Shown here: piece by piece, positions 16,169 to 23,968 of the stretch
Layout of the letters: every line of letters begins with the position of its first letter
How positions within the stretch are numbered: the first letter of the stretch is position 1
Source: Streptomyces sp. MUM 2J
GTDB lineage: Bacteria > Actinomycetota > Actinomycetes > Streptomycetales > Streptomycetaceae
Direction of reading: 5' to 3'
DNA length: 64,000 nt
Assembly: GCF_022414535.1 (NCBI RefSeq)
Contig: NZ_JADWYM010000001.1
Location: 310,001 to 374,000, forward strand
Translations under genes and position numbers: made by a program
The notes under the pieces: model-generated
Told to the model about the DNA's origin: nothing
Seen by the model: only the letters and a program-made list of their open reading frames with translations
Database searches by the model: none

Positions 16169-18217
16169 CTACTTGGGCGGCGACGACTCCTTCGGCCGCT
16201 CCTGGGCCGGACCGCGGCGCACCGCACCGGGCGCGTTCCATTCCTGCCGCTTGCGGGCACGTTTCTTGGCCGCCTCGGAGGACTGCAGCTGATAGGGCAC
16301 CGAGGTGACCATGATGCCGGGCGTGAACAGCAGGCGTCCCTTGAGCCGGAGCGCGCTCTGGTTGTGCAGCAGGTGCTCGTACCAGTGGCCGACCACGTAC
16401 TCGGGGATGATCACCGAGACCGCGTCGCGCGGGGACTCCCTGCGCAGGCTCTTGACGTACTCGATGACCGGCCGTGTGATCTCGCGGTAGGGCGAGTCCA
16501 GGACCTTCAGCGGTACGTCGATGGAGCGCCGCTCCCACTCGGCGCGCAGCGCCTTGGTCTCCGCGGGGTCGACGTTGACGGTGAGCGCCTCCAGGGTGTC
16601 GGAGCGCATCAGCTTGGCGTACGCGAGGGCGCGCAGGGTCGGCCGGTGGATCTTGGAGATGAGGACCACCGAGTGGACGCGGGAGGGGCGCACGGTGTCG
16701 TCGCCGGGGCTCTCCGGGGCGACGAGTTCCGCGGACACGCGGTCGTAGTGGCGGCGGATCGCGGTCATCGTCACGAAGAAGATGACCATGCCGAGCAGGG
16801 CGACCCAGGCGCCGTGGGTGAACTTCGTGACCAGGACGACGACGAGGACCAGGCCGGTGAAGAAGGCGCCGAAGGCGTTGATCGCGCGGGAGCGGACCAT
16901 GTGGCGGCGCTTGGCCGGGTCCCGCTCCTGGGCCAGGTGGCGGTTCCAGTGCCGGACCATGCCGATCTGGCTGAGCGTGAAGGACACGAACACGCCGACG
17001 ATGTACAGCTGGATCAGCCGGGTCGAGTCTGCGCCGTAGATCCACACCAGGAGGGTGGCGGCGCCGGCAAGGAGCACGATGCCGTTGGAGAAGGCGAGGC
17101 GGTCGCCACGGGTGTGCAGCTGACGCGGGAGGTAGCGGTCCTGGGCGAGGATCGAGCCGAGGACGGGGAAGCCGTTGTAGGCGGTGTTGGCGGCGAGGAA
17201 CAGCACGAGGGCGGTGGCCGCCGCCAGGATGACGAAGAAGAAGCTGCCCTTGCCGAAGACGGCCTCGGCGACCTGGGTGATGACCGGGTTCTGGACGTAG
17301 TCGGGACCGACCGGGACGCCGTTCCTGAGCAGGTCGGAGGCCGGGTTCTCGGCCATGCGGACCTTGGTGGCGAGGGCGAGGACGATGATGCCGCAGAACA
17401 TGGTGACGGCGAGCAGGCCCATCATCGCGAGGGTGGTCGCCGCGTTCCTCGACTTCGGCTTGCGGAAGGCGGGCACGCCGTTGGAGATCGCCTCGACGCC
17501 GGTCAGGGCGGCGCAGCCGGAGGAGAAGGCGCGCAGCAGCAGGAAGATCAGTGCGAAGCCGGCCAGGCCCTGGTGCTCGGCCTCGATGTGGAAGCCGGCC
17601 GTCGGCGCCCGCATGGTGTCGCCGAGGAGCAGTCCGCGGAAGGCACCCCAGGCGATCATGATGAAGACGCCCGCGACGAAGACGTACGTCGGGATGGCGA
17701 AGAGCTTGCCGGACTCCTTCACGCCGCGCAGGTTCATCAGCGTGAGCAGGACGATCACGGCGACGGCGCAGGGCGTCTTGTGCTCGACGACGAAGGGGAT
17801 CGCGGAGCCCAGGTTCTCGATGCCGGACGCGATGGAGACGGCGACGGTGAGGACGTAGTCGACGAGCAGGGCACTCGCGACCGTCAGGCCCGCCCGGGGG
17901 CCGAGGTTGGTGGTGGCAACCTCGTAGTCGCCGCCGCCGCTGGGGTAGGCGTGCACGTTCTGCCGGTAGGACGCGACCACGGTGAACATCAGCACGACGA
18001 CCGCGACCGCGATCCAGGGGCTGAAGTGGTACGCCGACACGCCCGCGATGGACAGGACCAGCAACACCTCCCCGGGCGCATACGCCACGGAGGACAGCGG
18101 GTCGGAGGCGAAGACGGGGAGTGCGATGCGCTTCGGCAGGAGTGTTTCCCCCAGCCGATCACTGCGCAGTGCGCGCCCGATCAGAATCCGCTTGGGCACG
18201 TCGGTCAGTTTGGACAC
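16169..18217 (-). CDS. APC-superfamily permease, KimA-like potassium importer
   Basis: A 682-residue membrane protein with about twelve transmembrane segments in the first 480 residues (FASDPLSSVAYAPGEVLLVL is the conserved first segment, then YPSGGGDYEVATTNLGPRAG) and a cytosolic C-terminal domain (SRVHSVVLISKIHRPTLRALAYA) resembling a USP fold. This layout matches KimA (YdaO) of Bacillus, a high-affinity K+ importer controlled by c-di-AMP. Divergent TrkA-type genes strengthen a potassium role. Amino-acid transport is the alternative. GTG at 18217 is chosen because the N-terminus then reads VSKLTDVPKRIL as in relatives, and TACGAT lies eight bases before it, suggesting a leaderless transcript; ATG at 18256 is possible. 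Confidence 0.78.
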   Translation of the reverse strand: MSKLTDVPKRILIGRALRSDRLGETLLPKRIALPVFASDPLSSVAYAPGEVLLVLSIAGVSAYHFSPWIAVAVVVLMFTVVASYRQNVHAYPSGGGDYEVATTNLGPRAGLTVASALLVDYVLTVAVSIASGIENLGSAIPFVVEHKTPCAVAVIVLLTLMNLRGVKESGKLFAIPTYVFVAGVFIMIAWGAFRGLLLGDTMRAPTAGFHIEAEHQGLAGFALIFLLLRAFSSGCAALTGVEAISNGVPAFRKPKSRNAATTLAMMGLLAVTMFCGIIVLALATKVRMAENPASDLLRNGVPVGPDYVQNPVITQVAEAVFGKGSFFFVILAAATALVLFLAANTAYNGFPVLGSILAQDRYLPRQLHTRGDRLAFSNGIVLLAGAATLLVWIYGADSTRLIQLYIVGVFVSFTLSQIGMVRHWNRHLAQERDPAKRRHMVRSRAINAFGAFFTGLVLVVVLVTKFTHGAWVALLGMVIFFVTMTAIRRHYDRVSAELVAPESPGDDTVRPSRVHSVVLISKIHRPTLRALAYAKLMRSDTLEALTVNVDPAETKALRAEWERRSIDVPLKVLDSPYREITRPVIEYVKSLRRESPRDAVSVIIPEYVVGHWYEHLLHNQSALRLKGRLLFTPGIMVTSVPYQLQSSEAAKKRARKRQEWNAPGAVRRGPAQERPKESSPPK

Positions 18218-18379
18218 AACAGAGGATCGTAAGCCTTCGAACAGGGGCTCGCCCACACACCCACGCCGATCTGCCGCACGGGTGGAAACGGAGGCCCTAC
18301 GAGCGAGGGATTCCGCAGGCGGTGCCGCCCCGTGCCTAGATGTCTGGACCCCCCGCCGCCACCACGCCCTGGAGGTCCC

Positions 18380-18532
18380 GTGCCCGCCCTCGCGGAGCCG
18401 ACCGGAGCCGCCCTCGCACTCGTCGGCCTCGGATTCCTCACCCTGCGCAGCGTGCGCAGCATCACGCGCCGCGGGCCCTGCACCCCCGGTAACCCTGTAC
18501 GGGGGTGCACACCCCGGACCACCCCTGTGTAG
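18380..18532 (+). CDS. candidate 50-residue small membrane peptide
   Basis: A short frame begins at GTG 18380 with a perfect-looking ribosome site (GGAGGTCCC directly before it). It encodes a single hydrophobic helix, GAALALVGLGFLTLRSVRS, then a basic, proline-rich tail with two cysteines. The layout (AEPTGAALALVGLGFLTLRR-like) superficially resembles a PEP-CTERM tail without being one. It lies in the divergent promoter region between the potassium permease and the TrkA pair, so it might instead be leader sequence. No homologue is recognised. Confidence 0.4.
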   Translation: MPALAEPTGAALALVGLGFLTLRSVRSITRRGPCTPGNPVRGCTPRTTPV

Positions 18533-18597
18533 CTTGGTCGCCGGTCTGAGAACCTGTTACCGCCACGTCAGAGACTCTTGACACCGGAAGGACGGTC

Positions 18598-19269
18598 GTG
18601 CACATCGTCATCATGGGCTGCGGCAGAGTGGGGTCCGCTCTCGCCCAGACCCTGGAGCAACAGGGGCACACGGTCGCAGTGATCGACCAGGACCCCACCG
18701 CCTTCCGACGCCTGGGCTCCTCCTTCGGTGGCCGCCGGGTCACCGGGGTCGGCTTCGACCAGGACACCCTGCGCGAAGCGGGCATCGAGGAGGCCGGCGC
18801 CTTCGCCGCGGTCTCCAGCGGCGACAACTCCAACATCATCGCCGCCCGCGTGGCCCGTGAGATGTTCGGCATCGAGAACGTCGCCGCCCGGATCTACGAC
18901 CCCCGGCGGGCCGAGGTCTACCAGCGCCTGGGCATCCCGACGGTCGCCACCGTGCGCTGGACGGCCGACCAGATGCTGCGCCGTCTGCTGCCGTCGGGCG
19001 CCGAGCCGCTGTGGCGGGACCCCACCGGCGGGGTGCAACTGGCCGAGGTGCACACCTCGACCGCCTGGGTCGGCCACAAGATCAGCAGGCTCCAGGAGGA
19101 GACGGGCGTCCGCGTCGCGTTCCTCACCCGCCTCGGCGAGGCGATCCTGCCCACCTCGCAGACGGTGTTGCAGGAGGGCGACCTGGTGCACGTGATGATG
19201 CGTGCGGACGAGGTCGAGAAGGTGGAGGCGGCGTTCGCCCAGGGTCCTGAAGAGGAGGGCGGTCACTGA
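18598..19269 (+). CDS. TrkA-family RCK potassium-uptake regulator, first copy
   Basis: A 223-residue protein with an N-terminal RCK domain (MHIVIMGCGRVGSALAQTL, the NAD/nucleotide-binding GxGxxG fold, with the ribose-binding acid in VAVIDQDP) and a C-terminal TrkA-C domain (about 140-220, GVQLAEVHTSTAWVGHKI). Such proteins gate K+ channels or transporters in response to nucleotides or c-di-AMP. GTG at 18598 follows GGAAGGACGG. The stop overlaps the start of the second copy (TGATG), so the two are translationally coupled. The pair, divergent from the KimA-like permease, corresponds to ceoB/ceoC of mycobacteria. Confidence 0.9.
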   Translation: MHIVIMGCGRVGSALAQTLEQQGHTVAVIDQDPTAFRRLGSSFGGRRVTGVGFDQDTLREAGIEEAGAFAAVSSGDNSNIIAARVAREMFGIENVAARIYDPRRAEVYQRLGIPTVATVRWTADQMLRRLLPSGAEPLWRDPTGGVQLAEVHTSTAWVGHKISRLQEETGVRVAFLTRLGEAILPTSQTVLQEGDLVHVMMRADEVEKVEAAFAQGPEEEGGH

Positions 19270-19940
19270 TGAGGGTCGCCATTGCCGGTGCCGGCGCGGT
19301 CGGCCGCTCGATCGCGGGCGAGCTGCTGGAGAACGGCCACGAGGTCCTGCTGATCGACAAGGCGCCGACCGCGATCTCGGTCGAGCGCGTTCCGCAGGCG
19401 GAGTGGCTGCTCGCCGACGCCTGCGAGATCACGTCCCTGGACGAGGCGGCGCTGCAACGCTGCAACGTCGTGATCGCCGCGACCGGCGACGACAAGGTCA
19501 ACCTGGTCGTCTCGCTGCTGGCGAAGACGGAGTACGGCGTGCCCCGTGTGGTGGCCCGCGTGAACAACCCCAAGAACGAGTGGCTGTTCAACGAGTCCTG
19601 GGGCGTGGACGTCGCCGTCTCCACTCCGCGTCTGATGTCGGCCCTGGTCGAGGAGGCGGTGAGCGTCGGCGACCTGGTGCGGCTGTTGCGCTTCAGCCAC
19701 GGCGACGCCAACCTGGTCGAGCTGACCCTGCCGGAGGAGTCGGCCCTGGCCGGCACGCAGGTCGGGGACGTGGAGTGGCCGCAGGACACCTCGCTGGTCA
19801 CGATCATTCGCGGCACCCGCGTGCTCACCCCGTCCCGTGACGACTCCCTGGAGCCGGGCGACGAGCTGCTGTTCGTGGCTGCGCAGGCCCGGGAGCAGCA
19901 GTTGGAGGACCTGCTGTCGGTGCGCCGGGACGTCGGCTGA
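19269..19940 (+). CDS. TrkA-family RCK potassium-uptake regulator, second copy
   Basis: A 223-residue partner of the preceding protein, with the same layout: RCK_N Rossmann motif MRVAIAGAGAVGRSIAGELL, acid in VLLIDKAP, and a TrkA-C domain after residue 135 (LVELTLPEESALAGTQVGDV). Equal length and order suggest an old tandem duplication; sequence identity between the copies is modest, so they probably form a heteromeric ring. The ATG at 19269 overlaps the upstream stop by one base. A strong hairpin (19964-19995) follows, ending the operon. There is no Trk/Ktr membrane subunit next door, so the KimA-like permease is the likeliest partner. Confidence 0.9.
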   Translation: MRVAIAGAGAVGRSIAGELLENGHEVLLIDKAPTAISVERVPQAEWLLADACEITSLDEAALQRCNVVIAATGDDKVNLVVSLLAKTEYGVPRVVARVNNPKNEWLFNESWGVDVAVSTPRLMSALVEEAVSVGDLVRLLRFSHGDANLVELTLPEESALAGTQVGDVEWPQDTSLVTIIRGTRVLTPSRDDSLEPGDELLFVAAQAREQQLEDLLSVRRDVG

Positions 19941-19963
19941 CGTTCCCTCCGGCACGGCGCGAT

Positions 19964-19995
19964 GAGGGGCGCCCCCGATGACCGGGGGCCCCCTC
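19964..19995 (+). terminator. hairpin terminator after the TrkA pair
   Basis: GAGGGGCGCCCCCG pairs with CGGGGGCCCCCTC around a short ATGAC loop, starting 24 bases after the stop of the second TrkA gene. It lacks a clear U-tract, as is usual for Streptomyces terminators. Confidence 0.65.
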
Positions 19996-20017
19996 TCTCG
20001 TGTGGTCGCGTCGCCGG

Positions 20018-20049
20018 GCCGTCACCGCACCGAGCGGTGCGGTGACGGC
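20018..20049 (-). terminator. hairpin downstream of the DUF3159 gene
   Basis: A perfect 14-bp stem (GCCGTCACCGCACC with GGTGCGGTGACGGC) with a GAGC loop lies between the convergent TrkA pair and DUF3159 gene. It can act on either strand and is placed on the minus strand because the plus-strand operon already has its own hairpin. Confidence 0.6.
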
Positions 20050-20170
20050 AGGAGAGGCGAGAGAGGCTGGTGAGGCGGGCGGGACGGCGGCCACAGCCGC
20101 GGTGCGCGGAGGTGGCAGATGCCGGGCCGTTCGTCCGTGCGGCGGCGTGTGGGGGCCGCGGGCGGTCTGT

Positions 20171-20887
20171 CTACTCCCCCGGGCGGACGGCGGCCTCTCG
20201 CTCGGCCTTCTCCGCGGCCTCCATCTCGGCGAACACGTCGATCGGCGCCGGAGCCTTCGCCAGGAACACCCAGGTCAGCCAGACTGCCAGCAGGAACGGC
20301 GGGATCTTCAGGGCGACCAGCACCCAGCCCAGCTGGGTGGTGTCCGCCCACCAGTACAGCGGGAACAGGACCGCGCACTTGGCGAGCAGGATCAGACCCC
20401 AGGCCCAACTGGCCTTGGTGTAGGCCTTCTTACGGCCCGGGTTTCGGGTCCGCCAGGAGAGGTTCTCCTTGAAGACCGGGCCGAGGATCAGCCCGATCAG
20501 CGGCACACCGGCCAGCGCGGTGATGATGTACGCCAGCGCCAGACCCAGCGTGTAGAGCATGCCCGGCAGGTAGAAGTCCTTGGCATTGCCGGTCATCATC
20601 GCGAAGACGACACCGAAGGCCACGCCGAAGACACCGCTGAAGGCGTGCTTGACGGTGTCCTTCATGGCCAGCCGTACCACGACCAGGACCACGGACACTG
20701 CCAGCGCGGCGATCGCCGACCAGTGAAGGTCCTTGTTGATCGTGAAGATCGTGACGAAGAGCAGGCCGGGGAGCACGGTCTCGACCATGCCCCGTACCCC
20801 GCCGAACGCCTCGAAGAGCGCGGCCTCCGTCACGGTCCGGGCATCGTCCGCCACAGTGTCTTCGGTCGGCTTGTCGAGGGACGTCAC
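20171..20887 (-). CDS. DUF3159 family membrane protein
   Basis: A 238-residue membrane protein with about six hydrophobic segments (LPGLLFVTIFTI, AIAALAVSVVLVVVRLAM, AFSGVFGVAFGVVFAMMTG, MLYTLGLALAYIITALAGVP, ASWAWGLILLAKCAVLFPLY, WVLVALKIPPFLLAVWLTWV). The conserved FEAFGGVRGMVETVLPGLLF start and the KDFYLPGMLYTLG segment identify DUF3159. Function is unknown. It follows the OB-fold gene with only a few bases between them, and this pair is conserved beside ceoC in mycobacteria, implying a shared operon. Start is the ATG at 20887. Confidence 0.85.
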   Translation of the reverse strand: MTSLDKPTEDTVADDARTVTEAALFEAFGGVRGMVETVLPGLLFVTIFTINKDLHWSAIAALAVSVVLVVVRLAMKDTVKHAFSGVFGVAFGVVFAMMTGNAKDFYLPGMLYTLGLALAYIITALAGVPLIGLILGPVFKENLSWRTRNPGRKKAYTKASWAWGLILLAKCAVLFPLYWWADTTQLGWVLVALKIPPFLLAVWLTWVFLAKAPAPIDVFAEMEAAEKAEREAAVRPGE

Positions 20888-20890
20888 CGG

Positions 20891-21289
20891 CTACTCCCGT
20901 CCGAGCGGTCTCAGTTCGTATTTCGGGTTGAACAGCACCCGGCGGCCCCGGCTCATCGAGATCCGGCCCGATGCGATCAGCTTGCGCCCCGGTTCTATCC
21001 CCACGATGGAGCGCCGGCCGAGCCACACCACGTCCAGGGCGCCCGAGCCGTCGAACAGCTCGGCCTCCAGAGCCGGGACTCCGGCCCGCGGGCGCAGCGT
21101 GACCGTGCGCAAGGTACCAGTAACCGTGACGATCTGTCGGTCCTGGCAGTCTCCGATCCGGGTGCAGCCGGCGGTCGCGGCGTCCTCCCGCAGTTCCTCG
21201 GACTCCAGCTCCGCCTGGGACGAGGAAAGCCGGTCGAGCATGCGCCGGAACCGGCCCGCCTGCTTTTCGGAACGAGGAACAGCACTCAT
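20891..21289 (-). CDS. OB-fold nucleic-acid-binding protein
   Basis: A 132-residue protein with a helical N-terminus (RFRRMLDRLSSSQAELESEEL) and a single OB fold (IGDCQDRQIVTVTGTLRTVTLRPR, then LEAELFDGSGALDVVWLGRRSI and LIASGRISMSRGRRVLFNPKYEL). The fold resembles the wedge domain of RecG and other tRNA/ssDNA-binding modules. Actinobacteria keep this gene next to DUF3159 and DUF3710; its role is not known. The ATG at 21289 is the only good start in frame with the domain. Confidence 0.82.
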   Translation of the reverse strand: MSAVPRSEKQAGRFRRMLDRLSSSQAELESEELREDAATAGCTRIGDCQDRQIVTVTGTLRTVTLRPRAGVPALEAELFDGSGALDVVWLGRRSIVGIEPGRKLIASGRISMSRGRRVLFNPKYELRPLGRE

Positions 21290-21420
21290 GTCTGAAGCGT
21301 ACCGGGGTGCACTGTGAGCACCGTACCCCCGGCTCCGTCACCCGAACCGGCGGCTCGCGGACGGCCTCCGTCCACCGGTGGGGCAAGCCCGGGCGGGTGA
21401 TCCGGAGGGGTGTGCCGGAC

Positions 21421-21460
21421 ACGAGAAGGACCGCACCCCGTACCGGGATGCGGCCCTCGT
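21421..21460 (-). terminator. hairpin downstream of the DUF3710 gene
   Basis: On the minus strand CCGCATCCCG pairs with CGGGGTGCGG (one G-U pair) around a three-base loop, extended by ACGAG/CTCGT flanks. It begins about 10 bases after the DUF3710 stop and separates it from the OB-fold/DUF3159 pair. Confidence 0.55.
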
Positions 21461-21470
21461 CGTGGACGGA

Positions 21471-22229
21471 TCAGCGGACCTCGGTGATCTCCGGCCCGCG
21501 CTGCAGCTGGCCCATGCCTCCGGAGAAGCGGGAGCCCTCCTCCTGCTGGACGCCCTCGGGAACCATCTGGGCGTCGTTGGGGAGCTTCAGGACGATGGGG
21601 TCGCGGGGCGCCATCGGGCCGTCACCGCGGGCGACGACCGTGTCCCGGAAGATCTGCTCCAGCAGACCGGCGGCCTGCGGCTGCACCGCGCCCTGGCCCG
21701 AGATCACACCGCGCAGGAACCAGCGAGGGCCGTCCACGCCGACGAACCTGACCACCTGGAAACCGCCCGTGCCGTCCGGCAGCTGCACCGGCACCTGCGC
21801 CCGCAGCTCCCAGCCGAGCGGGCCCTCGACCTCGTCCACGATGCCACCCTGCTGGGTGATGCCGGAGCCGATCTCCTCACGCACCTCGCCCCAGATGCCC
21901 TCGCGCTTCGGCGCGGCGAAGGCCTGCAGCTGGATGGCGCTGTCACGCAGTACGACCGTCGCCGCGACGATCGCGTCGCCGGCGACCTCGACCCTGAGTT
22001 CCATGCCGTCGACGCCCGGCACGAACATGCCGCCGAGGTCCACCCGGCCCTCGCCCGGCTCGCGCACCTCGGTGCTGTCCCAGGGCCCGTCGGGCCGCGG
22101 CTCGGGCTCCAGGCGCACGCGCTCGCGCTCGCCCTCGTCGTCCGCCTCGGTGTCGACGCTGTCGACGACCTGCTCGGCCTCGCCGGCCGCGCCCTCGGCG
22201 GCATCCTTCTTCTTGCGACGTCCGAACAC
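21471..22229 (-). CDS. DUF3710 family protein
   Basis: A 252-residue soluble protein: a basic start (VFGRRKKKDAAEG), an acidic low-complexity linker, then the conserved domain VDLGGMFVPGVDGMELRVEV ... IQLQAFAAPKREGIWGEVREEI ... VRFVGVDGPRWFLRGVISGQGA that defines DUF3710. Function is unknown. GTG at 22229 is preferred over the ATG further upstream because GGAAGGA lies in front of it and the longer start would overlap the dut gene. It follows dut with one base between stop and start, so the two are cotranscribed, as in mycobacteria. Confidence 0.85.
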   Translation of the reverse strand: MFGRRKKKDAAEGAAGEAEQVVDSVDTEADDEGERERVRLEPEPRPDGPWDSTEVREPGEGRVDLGGMFVPGVDGMELRVEVAGDAIVAATVVLRDSAIQLQAFAAPKREGIWGEVREEIGSGITQQGGIVDEVEGPLGWELRAQVPVQLPDGTGGFQVVRFVGVDGPRWFLRGVISGQGAVQPQAAGLLEQIFRDTVVARGDGPMAPRDPIVLKLPNDAQMVPEGVQQEEGSRFSGGMGQLQRGPEITEVR

Positions 22230-22230
22230 G

Positions 22231-22791
22231 TCACTGTCCTTCCCGGTCGGATACGACCGAAGCGTATCGATTCCCACCCGTCCGGCCGCCCTCGGCGACC
22301 CGACCGCTTGTGCCGCTCACGCCGCCCACCGCGGCATGGCCACCGGTGGACCCGAAGCCCCCCTCGGCCCGCGCCGAATCGGGAAGCTCCGCGACCTCCT
22401 GGAAGCGGACCCTCTCGACCTGCTGGACGACCAGTTGGGCAATCCGGTCGAAGCGCTCGAACCGCACGCACTCGCGCGGGTCGAGATTCACCACGATCAC
22501 CTTGATCTCCCCACGGTACCCGGCATCAACCGTCCCCGGGGCATTCACGAGGGCGACACCGCAGCGGGCGGCGAGCCCCGATCGGGGGTGTACGAAGGCC
22601 GCGTACCCCTCCGGGAGGGCGACAGACACCCCGGTGGGCAGCACGGCCCGCTCGCCGGGGGCCAGTGCCTGGGCCACGGTGGTGCGCAGGTCGGCTCCCG
22701 CGTCGCCGGGATGCTCGTACGCCGGAAGCGGTACGTCCGGGTCGACGCGCCGGATGAGCACACCGAGTTCACGGCGGTGCTCACGGCTCAC
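22231..22791 (-). CDS. dut: deoxyuridine 5'-triphosphate nucleotidohydrolase (dUTPase)
   Basis: A 186-residue trimeric-type dUTPase, hydrolysing dUTP to dUMP and pyrophosphate and so keeping uracil out of DNA. All five motifs are present in order: AGADLRTTV (1), PRSGLAARCG (2), NAPGTVDAGYRGEIKV (3), RIAQLVVQ (4) and the C-terminal arm RAEGGFGSTGGH (5). The active-site tyrosine of motif 3 is present. The C-terminus carries about 35 extra glycine/serine-rich residues. GTG at 22791 overlaps the stop of the upstream thioesterase gene (GTGA), so the two are coupled; the open frame further upstream is a shadow of that gene. Confidence 0.93.
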   Translation of the reverse strand: MSREHRRELGVLIRRVDPDVPLPAYEHPGDAGADLRTTVAQALAPGERAVLPTGVSVALPEGYAAFVHPRSGLAARCGVALVNAPGTVDAGYRGEIKVIVVNLDPRECVRFERFDRIAQLVVQQVERVRFQEVAELPDSARAEGGFGSTGGHAAVGGVSGTSGRVAEGGRTGGNRYASVVSDREGQ

Positions 22792-23372
22792 GGGTTCACC
22801 TCGAAGGCGCGGGTGCGCCGGACCTGGTCGGGGTCGCTCATGGCGGCCTGGATCTCCTCCTCGCGGCCGTGGTCGATGAAGTGGTCGACCTTGACCTCGA
22901 TGAACAGCGCCTCGGCCCGGACGGCGACGGGACCGTCGGGACCGCCGATGCGCCCGGTCGCCGCCGAGTAGATCTTCCGCCCGGCCACGGCGGTCACCTC
23001 GGCCTGGAGGTGGAGGGTGGTGCCGACGGGCACCGGCCGCACGAAGTCGGTCTCCAGCCGCCCGGTGACGGCGATGGTGCGCAGCAGCCAGTTCAGCGAG
23101 CCGAGCGTCTCGTCGAGGGCCGTGGCCAGCACCCCGCCGTGCGCGAGGCCGGGAGCGCCCTGGTGGGCGGACTGGACGGTGAACTCGGCGGTCAGGCTCA
23201 CGCCCTCGCCGGCCCGTGCCTCCAGGTGCAGTCCGTGCGGTTGCCCGCCGCCGCATCCGAAACAGTGTTCGTAGTGGGCACCGAGGATCTCGCCGGGTGC
23301 GGGCGCCTCGGGATGGCGCACCGGTTTCACGGCGTCGGCCGGGGGCTGAAGGGCTGCGGAAGTACCACTCAC
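22788..23372 (-). CDS. PaaI-like hotdog-fold thioesterase
   Basis: A 194-residue hotdog-fold protein of the PaaI/YigI thioesterase group. The signature HQGAPGLAHGGVLATALDETLG contains the HGG turn and the catalytic acid on the long helix. An unusual N-terminal CFGCGGGQPHGLHL segment (two cysteines and a histidine) precedes the fold, which is common in actinobacterial homologues. It would hydrolyse an acyl-CoA, but the acyl group is unknown. GTG at 23372 is chosen; upstream codons are non-coding in composition. It heads the small operon thioesterase-dut-DUF3710. Confidence 0.82.
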   Translation of the reverse strand: MSGTSAALQPPADAVKPVRHPEAPAPGEILGAHYEHCFGCGGGQPHGLHLEARAGEGVSLTAEFTVQSAHQGAPGLAHGGVLATALDETLGSLNWLLRTIAVTGRLETDFVRPVPVGTTLHLQAEVTAVAGRKIYSAATGRIGGPDGPVAVRAEALFIEVKVDHFIDHGREEEIQAAMSDPDQVRRTRAFEVNP

Positions 23373-23485
23373 AGGCGCAGACCTTACCCGCCCGTCCGCA
23401 GCCCGCCACCGCCGTGCCCGCTGCACCCGGCGGCCCGCCCACCCTGCTCCCGGCGGAATCGGGTCATCGTGCCAAGCTTGGCTCC

Positions 23486-23947
23486 ATGCAGCTCTCCGCC
23501 ACCCCGTACGAAGAACGCCTCACCGCCCCCCGCTCGTGGTGGCTCGTCTCCGTCCTCGTGGGCATCGCCCTGGCGCTGATCCTGGTGCCCTTCGGCACCC
23601 TTCCGACGCTGGGCGGCCTGGTCGGCGGCACCGCCGCCGCGGCCGTGACGGCCAGCGCGTACGGCTCCGTCCGCATCCGTGTGGTCGGGGGCCTGCTCGT
23701 CGCGGGCGAGGCGAAGATCCCGGTGACGGCGCTGGGTGCGGCGGAGACCCTGGACGCCGAGGAGGCGCGTGCGTGGCGCACCTACAAGGCGGACACACGC
23801 GCGTTCATGCTCCTGCGGGCCTACATCCCCACGGCGCTGCGGGTGGAGGTCACCGATTCCGGGGACCCGACGCCGTACCTGTACCTGTCGACGCGGGAGC
23901 CGGAGCGGCTGGCTCGGGCGCTGGAGGCGGCGAAGGCCGCTGCCTGA
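23486..23947 (+). CDS. DUF3093 family membrane protein
   Basis: A 153-residue protein with two N-terminal membrane segments (WWLVSVLVGIALALILVPFG and LGGLVGGTAAAAVTASAYGS) and a soluble C-terminal domain (GLLVAGEAKIPVTALGAAET ... FMLLRAYIPTALRVEVTD ... YLYLSTREPERLARAL). This matches DUF3093, which actinobacteria keep divergent from dut. The ATG at 23486 gives the family start (YEERLTAPRSWW). It may act in membrane or envelope upkeep, but no function is established. Confidence 0.85.
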   Translation: MQLSATPYEERLTAPRSWWLVSVLVGIALALILVPFGTLPTLGGLVGGTAAAAVTASAYGSVRIRVVGGLLVAGEAKIPVTALGAAETLDAEEARAWRTYKADTRAFMLLRAYIPTALRVEVTDSGDPTPYLYLSTREPERLARALEAAKAAA

Positions 23948-23968
23948 GGGGTCCGGCGGTGCGCTCGG

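Noticed and set aside
14739..17045. N-terminal extension of the TrmA-like frame
   Set aside because: The extension overlaps the permease gene and is arginine/proline-rich; the ATG at 16079 has a ribosome site and gives the family length.
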